Shown here piece by piece: positions 54,084 to 63,133 of a stretch of 64,000 nucleotides of DNA (positions within the stretch are counted from its first letter, which is position 1; each line of letters begins with the position of its first letter). A program made the position numbers and the translations under genes. A model generated the notes under the pieces. That model did no database searches. It had not been told where the DNA came from and saw only the letters and a program-made list of their open reading frames with translations. Source of the stretch: Acidocella aminolytica 101 = DSM 11237 (lineage in GTDB: Bacteria; Pseudomonadota; Alphaproteobacteria; Acetobacterales; Acetobacteraceae); contig NZ_FQVJ01000018.1 in NCBI RefSeq assembly GCF_900129125.1, forward strand, positions 1-64,000, read 5' to 3'.

Positions 54084-54500
54084 TTACGCGTCCGCCTCGT
54101 CCAGTTCTGCGCTCCACATCTTCTCAAGCCCGTAGAGCGTGCGCGATTCCGGCTTGAACAGATGCACGATAATATCACCAGCATCGATCAGCACCCAATC
54201 GGTGCCGGTGGCGCCTTCGGTCAGTGGTTTCTTGAACCCAGCCTCGCGCAGCTTCTCGTGTAGATGCGTCGCCATGGCGGCAATCTGCCGGTCCGCGAGG
54301 CCCGTGGCGATAATCATGCGGTCTGCGAAGCTGGCGCGCCCGGCAAGGTCCAGCGTCACGATATCTTCCGCCTTATCATCTTCAAGCGTGGCGATGATCA
54401 CGGCCTGCAGCTGGTCCAGAAACTCAGGCTGCGGCTTGGGCGCGGCTGCTTTGCCTTTCGGCCCGGCGATGGCGGCTTTCTTGCGCGGCGTACCAGGCAT
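54084..54500 (-). CDS. rsfS: Ribosome silencing factor RsfS
   Basis: RsfS binds ribosomal protein uL14 and blocks subunit joining when nutrients are short. The conserved domain (LDQLQAVIIATLEDDKAEDIVTLDLAG, then DRMIIATGLADRQIAAMATHLHEKL and DWVLIDAGDIIVHLF) ends the protein. The start is uncertain. The only standard codon downstream of nadD is the ATG at 54500, which gives 138 residues. A basic Ala/Pro/Lys stretch is open up to the nadD stop but begins with ATA-ACG after a good AGAAGGAA. An ATG at 54704 lies inside nadD. The order nadD-rsfS-rlmH is conserved. Confidence 0.88.
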   Translation of the reverse strand: MPGTPRKKAAIAGPKGKAAAPKPQPEFLDQLQAVIIATLEDDKAEDIVTLDLAGRASFADRMIIATGLADRQIAAMATHLHEKLREAGFKKPLTEGATGTDWVLIDAGDIIVHLFKPESRTLYGLEKMWSAELDEADA

Positions 54501-54595
54501 GGCGGCAACGGCATCGGCGGCCGGTTTGGCGGTGATCTTGCGCGGGGCGGTGGTCTTGGCGCCCCGGGATGCCGGGGGGCGGGTGGGCGAGCGCG

Positions 54596-55174
54596 TTATG
54601 GCCTTGTTCCTTCTAAAATTTTGCGGCGCAATTCGGTGGCGGAGGCTGCATTCTCCCGCACAGGCAAAAGAATCCAGGCAGGCGCCCCCTTTGAAGGCAG
54701 ACATAGCCCAGACCGCGCCGGAAGGCGAACTTTTTGGTGACGCTTTGCCGCTTGCCCGGCCAGCGCGCGGCGGGTGGCGCCGGGCCGGGGGACAACCAAC
54801 ATTGGCATGGCGTGCATAATCTCCTGCCAGCGTCCCCAGCGCGGAAACTGGATGAGATTATCCGCCCCCATCAGCCAGACAAACCGCACGCGCGGAAAGC
54901 GGCGTTTGAGTTCACTCAAGGTGTCGTACGTGTAGCGCGTGCCCAGCCGTGCCTCGATATCCGTGGCGATAATCCGGCGTCCATCGGAGATCCGTTGGGC
55001 GCTGGCCAGCCTTGTTGCAAACGGGGCCATTCCCGCGGCGGGCTTAAGTGGGTTGCCGGGCGACACCAGCAGCCAGAGCTGGTCCAGCCCCAGATGCCTG
55101 ATCGCCTGCCGAGCCACATGCAGATGCCCCTCATGCGCCGGATTGAATGATCCGCCGAGCAGCCCGATTTTCAG
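54596..55174 (-). CDS. nadD: Nicotinate-nucleotide adenylyltransferase, apparently CTG start
   Basis: NadD adenylates nicotinate mononucleotide in NAD synthesis. The conserved nucleotide-binding opening KIGLLGGSFNPAHEGHLHVA is present in frame, but no ATG, GTG or TTG precedes it; a CTG at 55174 fits exactly. The first standard codon, a GTG at 55117, would delete GGSFNPAHEGH and so the active site. Later motifs are VSPGNPLKPAAGMAPFATR, FVWLMGADNLIQFPRWGRWQ and the C-terminal SATELRRKI. The predicted length from CTG is 192 residues. It starts 29 bp after proA. A sequencing error at the start cannot be excluded. Confidence 0.88.
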   Translation of the reverse strand: MKIGLLGGSFNPAHEGHLHVARQAIRHLGLDQLWLLVSPGNPLKPAAGMAPFATRLASAQRISDGRRIIATDIEARLGTRYTYDTLSELKRRFPRVRFVWLMGADNLIQFPRWGRWQEIMHAMPMLVVPRPGATRRALAGQAAKRHQKVRLPARSGLCLPSKGAPAWILLPVRENAASATELRRKILEGTRP

Positions 55175-55203
55175 ACAATGGCGGTGGCCGTATGCCGGAA
55201 GCG

Positions 55204-56475
55204 TCAGGGCCGCACCTGGCCGTTGCCGCGCACAACATAGCGGAAGGTAGTCAGTTGCTCCGGCCCCACAGGCCCGCGCGCGTGTATATGCCCGGTGGCA
55301 ATGCCGATCTCAGCGCCAAAGCCGAACTCCCCGCCGTCGCAGAACTGGGTGGAGGTATTCCACATTGTCACCGAAGCCCGGCTGCGGGCGAGATAGGTTT
55401 CCGCAACCTGCTCGTCCTGGGTGATGATCGCCTCGGTATGTTCGCTGCCATGCGCCGTCACATGCGCCAGCGCGGCGTCTGGCCCGTCCACCACAGCGAT
55501 GTTGAGTACCGCATCCAGCCATTCCGTATCGAAGTCTTTTGCTTCAGCAGCGGGCAGCGCCGGGCAAATCTCTCTAGCCCGTTCATCCGCTTTGAAGGTG
55601 CAGCCCAGCGTGGCGAGGTCCTGCACTAGAATTGGCAGCAGGGCAGGGGCGATGGCGGCGTCGATCAGCAATGTCTCGGTGGAGCCGCATACGCCGGTGC
55701 GGCGCATTTTGGCGTTAGCCAACACCTTGCGCGCCATATCCGGGTCGGCGGCGGCGTGGATGTAAGTGTGGTTGAGCCCCTCAGCATGGGCGAGCACGGG
55801 CACCCGGGCTTCACGCTGCACCAACTCCACCAGCGTCTTACCGCCACGGGGGATAATGAGGTCGATCTGCCCCACCGCCCCCAGCATCGCGGCCACAAAG
55901 CGTCGGTCCGTGCTGGGCGGCACTTGCACGGTATCTTCAGGCAGCCCGGCGGCTTTCAGTCCAGTCGCCAAGGCCTTCCGGATTGCCTGGGCGGAGTGAA
56001 AGCTTTCTGAGCCGCCGCGTAGAATGATGGCATTGCTGGATTTGATGGCGATGGCTGACGCATCAGCCCCCACATTCGGGCGGCTTTCATAAATCATGCC
56101 CAGCACACCGATAGGCTGCGCCACGCGGGCGATTCGCAGGCCGTTGGGGCGTGTCCATTCCGCCAGCGTGCGGGCTATGGGGTCGGGTAGTCCTGCCACA
56201 TCCTCAAGCCCCTTCGCCATGGCCTCCAGCCGCACCTCGTTCAGCAGCAGCCGGTCACCAAATGCCGAGCTGCCGTTGAAATTCGTCATGTCCTGCGCAT
56301 TCGCGGCCAAAATCGCCGGAGCAGCGGCGCGCAGGGCGGCGGCGGTTTCGCGCAGCGCGGCATCCCGCTCCGACCCTGGCAGTTTGGCCAGCGCGGCGGC
56401 GGCGGCGCGGGCCTTCTGGCCCATCTCTTCCATGACGGTGGAAAACTCGTTGGATTCGGCATTCATGCGGTGCAT
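55204..56475 (-). CDS. proA: Gamma-glutamyl phosphate reductase
   Basis: ProA reduces gamma-glutamyl phosphate to the semialdehyde in proline synthesis. The 423-residue aldehyde-dehydrogenase-type protein has VLGMIYESRPNVGADA, KSSNAIILRGGSES, DLIIPRGGKTLV, the catalytic Cys in RTGVCGSTETLL and the final ATGHIHARGPVGPEQLTTFRY. The ATG at 56475 is used here; another at 56466 (MNAESNE) is equally possible. The usual partner proB is not in the window. It heads the proA-nadD-rsfS-rlmH-gpmI-envC-ctpA-rppH block and diverges from the GNAT-Nudix gene across 51 bp. Confidence 0.94.
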   Translation of the reverse strand: MHRMNAESNEFSTVMEEMGQKARAAAAALAKLPGSERDAALRETAAALRAAAPAILAANAQDMTNFNGSSAFGDRLLLNEVRLEAMAKGLEDVAGLPDPIARTLAEWTRPNGLRIARVAQPIGVLGMIYESRPNVGADASAIAIKSSNAIILRGGSESFHSAQAIRKALATGLKAAGLPEDTVQVPPSTDRRFVAAMLGAVGQIDLIIPRGGKTLVELVQREARVPVLAHAEGLNHTYIHAAADPDMARKVLANAKMRRTGVCGSTETLLIDAAIAPALLPILVQDLATLGCTFKADERAREICPALPAAEAKDFDTEWLDAVLNIAVVDGPDAALAHVTAHGSEHTEAIITQDEQVAETYLARSRASVTMWNTSTQFCDGGEFGFGAEIGIATGHIHARGPVGPEQLTTFRYVVRGNGQVRP

Positions 56476-56526
56476 GCTTGCCTAGTCCTGGCGGGAAGAT
56501 CAACAGCGCGTTACAGTACGGCCAGC

Positions 56527-57543
56527 ATGCCTGACCTCTTCGATTCGCTGATGCCCGGGGTTGCGCTCCCGCCCGGCCCCGTATTGCGCTCTGCGCGCCT
56601 AGCTCTGCGCCCGCTTCATGGCGAAGACGTGGCTGCCTTTCACCGGTTGATCAATGACTGGGACATTTGCCGGCGCGTGCCGGATGCGCCGTTTCCCTAC
56701 CCGGAATCCCAGGCGCAAGATTGGATCGATGCCGCCGCCGCGGGCCGTGAGGCGGGCCGGGCCGAGCAATTCGCCATTGTTGAAACGCTGAGCGGCACGC
56801 TGGTGGGGTGCGCGGGGCTGACCTTCTCCAAAGACCGTAAGGACGCGGAGCTGGGGTACTGGATCGGCCGCCAGTATTGGCGCCAGGGCTACGCGCTGGA
56901 AGCCGTGCGCCGCCTGACGGAATGGGCCTTCGCCAGTTTGCCGATCGCCCAGATCACTGCCGTAGTGGCGGCGGATAATGAGGGGTCCCTGGCGGTATTG
57001 CGGCATTTGAGCTTCACCCAGACCGGCAAAGGCCACCGGGTGTTTTCCTGCCGCCCAGGTCAGAAGTTGCCGGTCAGGCATTTCGCCCTGGCGCGGGATG
57101 TTGAGGCGCCGGTTGAAACACCCGCCCTGGTGGCCGTGCAGAAGTCCGCGACGCTGCTCGTGGTGGCGGCGGCTTTGATCGACCAGCAAGGCCGTGTGCT
57201 GTTGGCCCGCCGCCCTGAGGGGCGCAAAATGGCCGGGCTGTGGGAGTTTCCGGGAGGCAAGCTGGAACCGGGGGAAACACCAGAAGCTGCGCTGGCCCGC
57301 GAATTGCGCGAGGAACTGGGGCTGGAGGCCGACCCCAAGGATTTCGCGCCATTCGTGTTCGCTTCCCATGCCTACGATACGTTTCATTTATTGATGCCGG
57401 TTTTTCTCTGCCGCCGCTGGCAGGGGGAGCCGCAAGGACGGGAGGGACAAAAGCTGGCCTGGGTGGCGCCCGGAAATCTTGCCGAATACCCCATGCCCGC
57501 CGCCGACCGTCCGCTGATACCCATGTTGAGGGACTTTCTATGA
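56527..57543 (+). CDS. GNAT acetyltransferase-Nudix (MutT-like) fusion
   Basis: The 338-residue protein joins two enzymes. Residues 1 to about 185 are a RimJ/RimL-like GNAT domain (SARLALRPLHGEDVAAFHRL, ELGYWIGRQYWRQGYALEAVRRL with the acetyl-CoA loop, ADNEGSLAVLRHLSF). Residues about 200-338 are a MutT-type Nudix domain with VAAALIDQQGRVLLARRPEG, GLWEFPGGKLEPGETPEAALARELREELG and a closing PAADRPLIP. The Nudix half fits 8-oxo-dGTP clearance; the acetyl acceptor of the GNAT half is unknown. The ATG at 56527 (MPDLFDSLMPG) is the first after the divergent proA start. Its stop overlaps the next gene's ATG by four bases. Confidence 0.86.
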   Translation: MPDLFDSLMPGVALPPGPVLRSARLALRPLHGEDVAAFHRLINDWDICRRVPDAPFPYPESQAQDWIDAAAAGREAGRAEQFAIVETLSGTLVGCAGLTFSKDRKDAELGYWIGRQYWRQGYALEAVRRLTEWAFASLPIAQITAVVAADNEGSLAVLRHLSFTQTGKGHRVFSCRPGQKLPVRHFALARDVEAPVETPALVAVQKSATLLVVAAALIDQQGRVLLARRPEGRKMAGLWEFPGGKLEPGETPEAALARELREELGLEADPKDFAPFVFASHAYDTFHLLMPVFLCRRWQGEPQGREGQKLAWVAPGNLAEYPMPAADRPLIPMLRDFL

Positions 57544-58295
57544 GCAACCCGACCGCCGCCATCCTGATCATTGGCAATGAAATTCTCTCAGGCCGCACGC
57601 AGGATGTAAATGTGCAATTCATTGCCCAGTCTCTCGCCGGGCTGGGCATTAAGCTTCAGGAGGTGCGCGTGGTGCCGGATATCGCGGCGCGTATCATAAG
57701 CGCGGTGAATGAACTGCGCGCCTCTTACGATATGCTGTTCACCACCGGCGGCATTGGCCCCACCCATGACGACATCACCAGCGAATGTGTCGCCGCCGCC
57801 TTTGGCGTGCCGTGGGAGCTGAACGAGGAAACCGACCGGGAAATGCGTGAGAGGATGGGCGACCGCTACAACGCCGCCCGCCAACGCATGGCCACGATGC
57901 CGCGCGGTTCTGTCCCGATTAAGAATGAGGCCAGTATTGCCCCCGGCTTCACCATCGCCAATGTGCATGTCATGGCTGGGGTGCCGCGCATCATGCAGGC
58001 TATGATGAAGGCGCTGGAACCCAGCCTGCCGCGCGGTGAGCGGATTGAAATGCGCGCCGTGCATGGATTCGGCGTGATGGAAGGAGCGATTGCCGAGGGG
58101 TTGGCGGCCATCCAGGCCCGATTCCCGCATCTTGACCTCGGCAGCTACCCCTTCAAGCGCGACGGCGCTTGGGGCGTGGCTTTAGTGGCCAAGGGCACGG
58201 ACCTGTCCGCCATTGAAGATGCCGCGAAACAGGCGACGGATCTGATTGCCGCCCAGGGGGTTGAACCCATCCAGGGCGAGCCTGTTTCCTCCTGA
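57540..58295 (+). CDS. CinA/MoaB-like molybdopterin-binding domain protein
   Basis: The 251-residue protein has only the N-terminal half of CinA. The MoaB/MogA-like domain shows ILIIGNEILSGRTQDVNVQFIAQSLAGLGI, LFTTGGIGPTHDDIT, NVHVMAGVPRIMQAM and a C-terminal domain of the compact group. The nicotinamide-nucleotide amidase domain (PncC) of full CinA is absent, so it is more likely a stand-alone pyrophosphatase-like or metabolite-repair protein. It starts within the stop codon of the GNAT-Nudix gene (ATGA), so the two are co-translated. That pairing suggests damaged-nucleotide or cofactor clean-up. Confidence 0.85.
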   Translation: MSNPTAAILIIGNEILSGRTQDVNVQFIAQSLAGLGIKLQEVRVVPDIAARIISAVNELRASYDMLFTTGGIGPTHDDITSECVAAAFGVPWELNEETDREMRERMGDRYNAARQRMATMPRGSVPIKNEASIAPGFTIANVHVMAGVPRIMQAMMKALEPSLPRGERIEMRAVHGFGVMEGAIAEGLAAIQARFPHLDLGSYPFKRDGAWGVALVAKGTDLSAIEDAAKQATDLIAAQGVEPIQGEPVSS

Positions 58296-58477
58296 ACAAA
58301 CTTGCACAACCATCTGAAATATCTGCGCTGGCCCGGGCCTGGTTGTAAAACTGCCAGCTTACGCGCGGAACGGGGTTGCCAAAACCCGCGCTCTGCCTCA
58401 AAAGCCGGGCGAATAGCGCGGCCTGGTCCAGGCGGCGTCATACTTGTTTGACCTTTTGTACGCCCGTGGAGGCATTG

Positions 58478-60559
58478 ATGGCTGAAACTGACCTGAGCAA
58501 GATCCGGAATATCGGGATCACCGCGCATATCGACGCGGGCAAGACCACCACCACGGAGCGTATCCTCTACTACACCGGTGTGTCCCATAAGATTGGTGAA
58601 GTCCATGACGGCAACACCACCACCGACTATATGGATCAGGAGCGTGAGCGCGGCATTACCATCACCTCTGCCGCCGTGACCTGCGAGTGGAAGAACCACC
58701 GCATCAACATCATCGACACCCCAGGCCACATCGACTTCAACATCGAAGTGAATCGTTCGCTCCGCGTGCTCGATGGCGCGATCTTCATTATCGAAGGCGT
58801 AGCCGGTGTGCAGCCGCAGTCCGAGACTAACTGGCGTTTGGCTGACCGCTACAACGTGCCTCGCATCATCTTCATCAACAAGCTGGATCGTACCGGTGCA
58901 GACTTCTACCGCGCCTTCGACACGCTGAAGGAGAAGCTGGACATTGTGGCGCTGCCGCTGCAGCTGCCCATCGGTATCGAAGACGGCTTCCTCGGCGTTG
59001 TCGACCTGGTTGAGATGAAGGCGATCATCTGGGAAGGCGGCGAGTTGGGCGCAAAGTTCCATGACGAGGAAATCCCCGCTGACATGCTGGAGAAGGCCAA
59101 GGAAGCCCGCCAGAACCTGCTCGATACCGCGCTCTCCGTGGACGACGCGGGCATGGAAGAATATTTCGAGAAGGGCGACGTCTCCGTCGAGACCCTGAAA
59201 CGCGCGATCAAGACCGGCACCATCTCCGGCGCTTTCCGCCCTGTGCTGTGCGGCACCGCTTTCAAGAATAAGGGCGTGCAGCCGCTGCTCGACGGCGTGC
59301 TCGACTACCTGCCCGCCCCGGTTGACGTATCAGGTATCAAGGTGGCCCCGGAAGAGGGTGAAGAGGAAGATCCCAACGCCCGCCGCATCAAGGCCGATCC
59401 GAAGGCGCCATTCGCTGCTCTGGCATTCAAGATCATCAACGACAAATACGGCTCGCTCACCTTTGCGCGTGTGTATGCCGGTACGCTGAAGTCCGGCGAC
59501 ACCGTGTTGAACACCACCCGTGGCCACAAGGAGCGTATCGGTCGCATGTATCAGATGCATGCCGATAAGCGCGTGGAAATCCAGGAAGTTGGCGCTGGCG
59601 ACATCGCAGCTTTCGTAGGCCTGAAGGACACAGGAACGGGTGATACGCTGGCTGCTGCTGAGGACCCGGTGGTGCTGGAGCGTATGGCCTTCCCGGTCCC
59701 GGTGATCGACATTTCCGTCGAGCCGAAGACCAAGGAAGGTATCGAGAAGATGACCATCGGCCTGCAGAAGCTGGCGGCGGAAGATCCGTCCCTGCGTCTG
59801 AAGACCGATCAGGAAACCGGCCAGACCATTCTCTCCGGCATGGGCGAGCTGCACCTGGAAATCATCGTTGACCGTCTGAAGCGCGAATATGGGGTGGACG
59901 CCAACATCGGCGCGCCGCAGGTTGCCTTCCGCGAGACGATCACCAAGGAGCACACCGAAACCTACACCCACAAGAAGCAGTCTGGCGGTTCCGGTCAGTA
60001 CGCCGAGGTGAAGATTGTGTTCTCTCCGCGTGAGCGTAACGAGGGCATCGAGTTTGAGAACAAGATTGTCGGCGGTGCCGTGCCGAAGGAATATATCCCG
60101 GCAGTGGAAAAAGGCATCAAGAACCAAGCCGATACGGGCGTTCTGGCTGGCTTCCCCACCGTGGACTTTGGCTTTGCCCTGGTGGACGGTAAGTACCACG
60201 ACGTTGACTCCTCCGCGCTCGCCTTCGAAATCGCTGCCAAGGCTTGCTTCCGCGAAGGCATGAAGAAGGCTGGCCCGGTGATCCTGGAGCCGATCATGGA
60301 CGTAGAAGTCACCACTCCGAACGACCATGTGGGCGATGTTGTGGGCGACCTTAACCGTCGCCGCGGCATGATCCAGAACCAGGAAGCTTCCGGTTCCACG
60401 GTTATCGTCCGTGCGCATGTGCCGCTGAAGGAAATGTTTGGCTACATCTCTAACCTGCGCTCCATGACCAAGGGCCGCGCGTCCTTCACCATGCAGTTCC
60501 ACCACTATGATCCGGTTCCGCGCAACGTGGCTGACGAGATCATGGCCAAGAGCGCTTAA
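58478..60559 (+). CDS. fusA: Translation elongation factor G
   Basis: EF-G drives translocation of the ribosome and, with RRF, recycling. The start ATG at 58478 ([14 protein letters not shown]) is preceded by GTGGAGGC; an open frame upstream has no homology. The 693-residue protein has the G-domain motifs [30 protein letters not shown] and NKLD, and the domain IV/V parts [16 protein letters not shown] and [12 protein letters not shown]. The gene is alone: no rpsL, rpsG or tuf adjoin it, unlike the classical str operon. A good terminator follows. Confidence 0.96.
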   Translation: MAETDLSKIRNIGITAHIDAGKTTTTERILYYTGVSHKIGEVHDGNTTTDYMDQERERGITITSAAVTCEWKNHRINIIDTPGHIDFNIEVNRSLRVLDGAIFIIEGVAGVQPQSETNWRLADRYNVPRIIFINKLDRTGADFYRAFDTLKEKLDIVALPLQLPIGIEDGFLGVVDLVEMKAIIWEGGELGAKFHDEEIPADMLEKAKEARQNLLDTALSVDDAGMEEYFEKGDVSVETLKRAIKTGTISGAFRPVLCGTAFKNKGVQPLLDGVLDYLPAPVDVSGIKVAPEEGEEEDPNARRIKADPKAPFAALAFKIINDKYGSLTFARVYAGTLKSGDTVLNTTRGHKERIGRMYQMHADKRVEIQEVGAGDIAAFVGLKDTGTGDTLAAAEDPVVLERMAFPVPVIDISVEPKTKEGIEKMTIGLQKLAAEDPSLRLKTDQETGQTILSGMGELHLEIIVDRLKREYGVDANIGAPQVAFRETITKEHTETYTHKKQSGGSGQYAEVKIVFSPRERNEGIEFENKIVGGAVPKEYIPAVEKGIKNQADTGVLAGFPTVDFGFALVDGKYHDVDSSALAFEIAAKACFREGMKKAGPVILEPIMDVEVTTPNDHVGDVVGDLNRRRGMIQNQEASGSTVIVRAHVPLKEMFGYISNLRSMTKGRASFTMQFHHYDPVPRNVADEIMAKSA

Positions 60560-60586
60560 CCAAAACGCTCTGACGTAAAGGCTTGA

Positions 60587-60622
60587 AAGAGGGGCGAGGA
60601 TTTTTCCACGCCCCTCTTTTTT
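60587..60622 (+). terminator. Intrinsic terminator of fusA
   Basis: AAGAGGGGCG and CGCCCCTCTT form a 10-bp stem with a 12-base loop, followed by a T-run, 27 bp after the stop. Confidence 0.88.
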
Positions 60623-60637
60623 GTGAGAGGAGTGGGA

Positions 60638-62080
60638 ATGCAGTTTTGCAATGCGGATTGGCGGAATAGCCGGGGTTGGACTTTATCGGGTCTGTTTCTG
60701 GCTTGTGCTCTGCCGGTGCTGGTAATGGTGGCATTACTGACCCCGCCCGGCCAATCGCCTGACGAGCCCGCGCATCTCGTCCGCGCCAATGGCGTGCTGC
60801 ACGGCGCGCTGTTTCTCACCCGTAAACCACGCCTCGACGCTGGCTCTGGCAAGATGCGGGAGCAGGTTGGGGTGAAGATTGATGCGGGACTATTCTCGGC
60901 GGGGTTTGGCAAGACCACGCAAATAAGCGGCCGCCCCGTTGTCACCAGCGCTGATGAAGCCGCGATGCAGGGCAATCCTTGGGCGCATTATAAAATTTTT
61001 TCGAACATCCCGAATACTGCGACCTATTTCCCGCTGGCTTATTTGCCTTCGGCGTTTGGGCTCGGGGTTGGCAAATTATTTGGCGCTTCGCCTTATATCT
61101 CCATCAGATTGGCCCGGTTGGCGGATGCCGCCGCATATCTTGCCATTGGCGCCGCGACCTTGGCGGTGGCCAGTTATGGGAGGGCCTTACTGCTGGGGGT
61201 TCTGCTGTTGCCCATGAGCCTGTTTCTCGGCGGAACACTCGACCAAGATGGTATTCTCGTCGCGCTGGGCTGTTTGGCTTGCGCGGGGTTGACGAGGGAG
61301 ACACGAGGCGGGCGGACGCTGGCTTTTGCCGCCTTTCTGGTTGTGGCCTTGGCCAAGCCGCCTTATCTGGCGATAATGGCAATATTCGCTTTGCCACTTG
61401 CCTGGCCGGGTTTCTGGCGCCGGGCCGGTGAGGTGCTGCTGGCCAGCTTGCCCGTGCTGGTCTGGGCGGTGATTATCGTGGCCTTCATTTCAGTTCCATT
61501 CATCAAGCCACCTTACCATCCAGGCCCTCTTTTTAACGGTCCGGCGGGAATGCTGATGGACAAGACGGACACAGCCGCCAATTTGCACATTCTCCTGGCG
61601 GATAAAGCCCGTTTCCTCATATTGCCATTACATACGTTGCATCTTTTTGGTTCGAACCTAGCGGCGCAGGCGATTGGTGCCCTGGGGCTGCTGCAGATTG
61701 TATTTCCGCATTGGTTTTATACGCTTTGGTGGATTGCGGTGGGCATGGCCTTGCTGGGCGTGGCCTTCTGCCGCCGCCCGGCTTACCGCCCTTTACCCGT
61801 ATCGGTGCTGAATGGCGCCGTGGCCTTACTGGTTATTCTTCTAACCACTTGGCTGATCGCAATCTCTTTCTATCTGAGCTGGACAAATGTCGGGATGGAT
61901 TTCATCGACGGCCTACAGGGACGTTATGCGCTTTTGCTGCTGCCTTTCCTGGCCTTTGCAATGCCGTCGTTGTCTGAAGCGATGCCGGAATGGGTGCCGC
62001 TCTTGCCGGTATTAATGTTGGGCGTGTTTGATATTGGTTATGTCCCGCTGAAGCTGGTGACATTTTATTATCTACACTAA
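60638..62080 (+). CDS. DUF2142 polytopic membrane protein
   Basis: The 480-residue protein has about ten to twelve membrane helices and the family motif PPGQSPDEPAHLVRAN just after the first helix, with LGGTLDQDGILVALGCLA and LALAKPPYLAI-type segments later. DUF2142 proteins resemble GT-C glycosyltransferases that use lipid-linked sugars, and the aspartate in SPDEPAH is in the position of a catalytic acid, but activity is not proved. The ATG at 60638 with GAGAGGAG upstream is chosen over an earlier TTG. The adjacent GT2 gene, 54 bp downstream, could supply the lipid-linked sugar. Function in surface glycosylation is inference. Confidence 0.75.
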   Translation: MQFCNADWRNSRGWTLSGLFLACALPVLVMVALLTPPGQSPDEPAHLVRANGVLHGALFLTRKPRLDAGSGKMREQVGVKIDAGLFSAGFGKTTQISGRPVVTSADEAAMQGNPWAHYKIFSNIPNTATYFPLAYLPSAFGLGVGKLFGASPYISIRLARLADAAAYLAIGAATLAVASYGRALLLGVLLLPMSLFLGGTLDQDGILVALGCLACAGLTRETRGGRTLAFAAFLVVALAKPPYLAIMAIFALPLAWPGFWRRAGEVLLASLPVLVWAVIIVAFISVPFIKPPYHPGPLFNGPAGMLMDKTDTAANLHILLADKARFLILPLHTLHLFGSNLAAQAIGALGLLQIVFPHWFYTLWWIAVGMALLGVAFCRRPAYRPLPVSVLNGAVALLVILLTTWLIAISFYLSWTNVGMDFIDGLQGRYALLLLPFLAFAMPSLSEAMPEWVPLLPVLMLGVFDIGYVPLKLVTFYYLH

Positions 62081-62134
62081 AGTGGAGCGGGCAAAAAAGT
62101 CATTTTATAGAGTGTATTAAGAGAGGCAGGTAGA

Positions 62135-63076
62135 ATGACTGAAGCCCGAATCGCGGTTTTAATTCCTTGTTATAATGAGGAAGTTGCTATCGGCCAGGTG
62201 GTACGGGATTTTGCGGCGGCGCTGCCTGCGGCACAGATTTTCGTCTATGACAACAACTCCAAGGACCGTACGAAAGAGGTCGCGGCAGAGGCTGGGGCGA
62301 TTGTCCGCACGGAAACGCTCCAGGGCAAAGGGCATGTTGTCCGCCGTATGTTCTCTGATATCGAAGCCGACGCCTATGTGCTGGTGGATGGCGATGGCAC
62401 CTATCAGTCCAGTGCCGCGCCGGAGATGGTCCGCCTCTTGCTGGAGGAACAGCTGGATATGGTAAACGGCCAGCGGATTGAGGTGGAAGGAGACAGGTCG
62501 ATCGGCGCTTATCGCCGTGGCCACCGTACCGGCAATTTGGTTCTCACCGGGATGGTCCGCTTTGTCTTTGGTGACCGGATCAAGGATATGCTTTCCGGCT
62601 ATCGTGTATTCTCGCGCCGGTTCGTGAAAACATTTCCGGCCCTGGCGTCCGGCTTTGAAACCGAAACGGAGTTCACCATTCACGCGCTGGATATGCTGAT
62701 GCCGCTGGCGGAAGTCCCTACCCAGTACCGCGAACGCCCGCCGGGATCGCTTTCTAAATTGCGGACTTATTCGGACGGTTTCCGTATTCTCAACACCATC
62801 ATCAAGCTGGTGAAGGAGGAACGGCCGCTCCAGTTTTTCTCAATTGCTGGGGCGGTGCTGCTGGCCTTGGGCGTGCTACTGTCCCTGCCGGTATTGGCCA
62901 CTTATCTCCAAACGGGGCTGGTGCCGCGGCTGCCCACGGCGGTGTTATCCACGGGGCTGGTAATGCTGGCGTTTCTGTCTTTCACCTGCGGACTGATTCT
63001 GGACTCCGTAGCGCGTGGGCGGCGGGAGGCCAAGCGGCTGGCTTATCTGGCCGTGTCGCGCTGGACGAAAGAGTGA
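62135..63076 (+). CDS. GT2 glycosyltransferase, polyprenyl-phosphate type
   Basis: The 313-residue protein resembles dolichol/undecaprenyl-phosphate mannosyl- or glucosyltransferases. The GT-A part has VLIPCYNEEVAIGQVV, VYDNNSKDRT and the metal-binding YVLVDGDGTYQ, then DMLSGYRVFSRRFVKTFPA and ETETEFTIHAL. Two C-terminal membrane helices (about 230-290) anchor it. It would load a sugar onto a polyprenyl phosphate at the inner face for use by a GT-C enzyme; the DUF2142 gene upstream is the obvious candidate. It has AGAGAGGCAGG before the ATG and ends at a bidirectional terminator. Confidence 0.87.
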   Translation: MTEARIAVLIPCYNEEVAIGQVVRDFAAALPAAQIFVYDNNSKDRTKEVAAEAGAIVRTETLQGKGHVVRRMFSDIEADAYVLVDGDGTYQSSAAPEMVRLLLEEQLDMVNGQRIEVEGDRSIGAYRRGHRTGNLVLTGMVRFVFGDRIKDMLSGYRVFSRRFVKTFPALASGFETETEFTIHALDMLMPLAEVPTQYRERPPGSLSKLRTYSDGFRILNTIIKLVKEERPLQFFSIAGAVLLALGVLLSLPVLATYLQTGLVPRLPTAVLSTGLVMLAFLSFTCGLILDSVARGRREAKRLAYLAVSRWTKE

Positions 63077-63095
63077 TACGAAAGAGTCAGTCATG

Positions 63096-63130
63096 AAAAA
63101 GGCCAGAGCTTTGCGGCTCTGGCCTTTTTT
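63096..63130. terminator. Bidirectional terminator between the GT2 gene and alaS
   Basis: GGCCAGAGC and GCTCTGGCC form a perfect 9-bp stem with the loop TTTGCG, flanked by five As on the left and six Ts on the right, so it serves both converging genes. Confidence 0.93.
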
Positions 63131-63133
63131 GTA

